A stretch of DNA of 64,000 bases from Marchantia polymorpha subsp. ruderalis. Taxonomy: Eukaryota; Streptophyta; Marchantiopsida; Marchantiales; Marchantiaceae. The stretch lies in the NCBI GenBank assembly GCA_037833965.1, contig AP031357.1, positions 22,774,001-22,838,000 of the forward strand, written 5' to 3'. Made by a program: the position numbers and the translations under genes. Positions 63,124-64,000 of this stretch are shown in pieces; position 1 is the first letter of the stretch; each line of letters begins with the position of its first letter. Under the pieces are notes generated by a model. That model made no database searches and was not told where the DNA came from. It saw only the letters and a list, made by a program, of their open reading frames with translations.

Positions 63124-63241
63124 CAAGGCTGGAATTTTTTCTGATCTGATTCCCTTGGTACTCAAAGCTTTGATATAGATCTCAAGGCTGGAATTTTTGC
63201 TGATCTGATTCCCTTGGTACTCAAAGCTTTGATATAGATCC
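63124..63241 (+). repeat. 59-bp tandem duplication just after the tRNA
   Basis: Two copies of a 59-base unit (63124-63182 and 63183-63241, beginning CAAGGCTGGAATTTTT) differ at very few positions, so the duplication is recent. It starts 14 bases after the tRNA. Each copy contains a T run that could act as a Pol III terminator. Confidence 0.85.
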
Positions 63242-64000
63242 CTTGACAGCGCTTCCATAGCATGTCCCAATACAAAATCTGTACAACATGTGACTTGCAA
63301 GGGGGACAGCTTTGAAGTTAACATCCAGTAGACATGCGCTTGTCTCACCGGTTGTCTTGCGATATTTCTAGAGATCTTTTGGAGTCAACAGATCACTGAT
63401 TTATAAAGCCTCTTGCGTGGAATGGAGAAATATATGAATGACTATCGACAACTTATATTCCCCTTTCACGTTTTTGCATAATGAGATGTACACTCATTAT
63501 TGACTCTTGGAAACTAGGGAAAGGACGAATATATGACTCTTGCTAAGTAAAGACTAATGTGTGAATCTTGAAAAAAAAGTTGGCTTGGACAAAATATAGG
63601 AAAGATTTAGAATAAAAAAGTCTTTCCTAGATCAAGTTTTTATGTCCACCTTCTTCCATGTTATCTTTCCTCGTGACTTGCATAAATGTATGAAGTCTCC
63701 CACTTGATTTCAAGTGATTTTTGATATTCTTTAATTCATTTCATCAAAATAAAAAAAATTCTAGATGTATTTATTGATGATAGCTTCTATAGTTGGCAAA
63801 TGATAATTCAGTGCTTTTTGTTTCTTTTAATTTCTTATTTTGTCTATGAAGATTTTCCTCCGTAATACAAACCTCATTGATTATTCTCCATGAGATTTTT
63901 GTGTTAAGTAGATTAACACAAAAATTAAGAAATTAAGTGAGTTTCGTTTTATTTTTTATTTACAAAGAGTTATAGTTGTACGACTGTAAACATGGTAAAA
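63242..64000. other. Gene-free right end, AT-rich from about 63.45 kb
   Basis: No frame is recognisable; the composition turns AT-rich toward the window end. The minus-strand frame covering 63049-63348 is an artefact of reading the tRNA and the tandem repeat in antisense. Confidence 0.5.

Noticed and set aside
63049-63348. 99-codon minus-strand frame ending in a RGDRTHDHVVKSH-type sequence
   Set aside because: That peptide is the familiar antisense translation of a tRNA gene; the rest reads through the tandem repeat. Not a gene.

Overview
This is a window of plant nuclear DNA. It holds intron-rich genes with GT-AG introns, a fused plant-type delta-1-pyrroline-5-carboxylate synthase, an LRR receptor kinase, Ty1/copia retrotransposon sequence and a nuclear tRNA gene. 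Moderate GC in genes, very AT-rich gene-poor blocks and long CT/GA-rich, low-complexity 5' leaders suggest a bryophyte, possibly a Marchantia-like liverwort. That placement is inference; no marker in the window fixes the species.

Layout. 1-4.0 kb: no intact gene; a rearranged upstream copy of pieces of the next gene (leader repeat plus an inverted piece of exon 3). 4.0-12.6 kb (+): a complete 20-exon P5CS gene for proline synthesis. 12.6-17.6 kb: gene-free, very AT-rich in the middle. 17.6-23.6 kb (+): a GC-rich, low-complexity leader and a two-exon LRR receptor-like kinase. 23.6-30.1 kb: a GC-rich stretch without a convincing reading frame (24.65-25.95), then an AT-rich block with decayed copia RNase H pieces. 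30.1-32.1 kb (+): a seven-exon ZNHIT3-type HIT zinc-finger gene. 32.1-37.4 kb: gene-free. 37.44-41.16 kb (+): a copia LTR retrotransposon with intact ends and a 5-bp target duplication, but internally deleted and full of stops. 42.2 kb, 49.8 kb and 50.75 kb: three related miniature inverted-repeat elements. 44.4-48.9 kb (-): a nine-exon CNOT9/Rcd1 gene. 49.9-53.6 kb: AT-rich and gene-free. 54.5-55.9 kb (+): an intronless SGT/SGTA co-chaperone. 57.9-60.6 kb (-): a VMA12/TMEM199-type V-ATPase assembly factor. 61.2-62.8 kb (-): CRIPT. 63.04 kb (+): tRNA-Lys(UUU).

The genes are unrelated housekeeping or signalling genes, as is usual in plants, with no operon-like logic: proline synthesis, mRNA decay (CCR4-NOT), snoRNP assembly (ZNHIT3), chaperoning of tail-anchored proteins (SGT), V-ATPase assembly and CRIPT. 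Exon boundaries were worked out by hand from reading-frame continuity, GT-AG ends and remembered family sequences. For P5CS, ZNHIT3, CNOT9 and CRIPT every junction closes in phase. I found no clearly new multi-gene system. The most unusual structures are the P5CS-derived inverted fragment, the hairpin inside the 5' LTR, the intronic 20-bp inverted repeat in VMA12, and the atypical kinase motifs.
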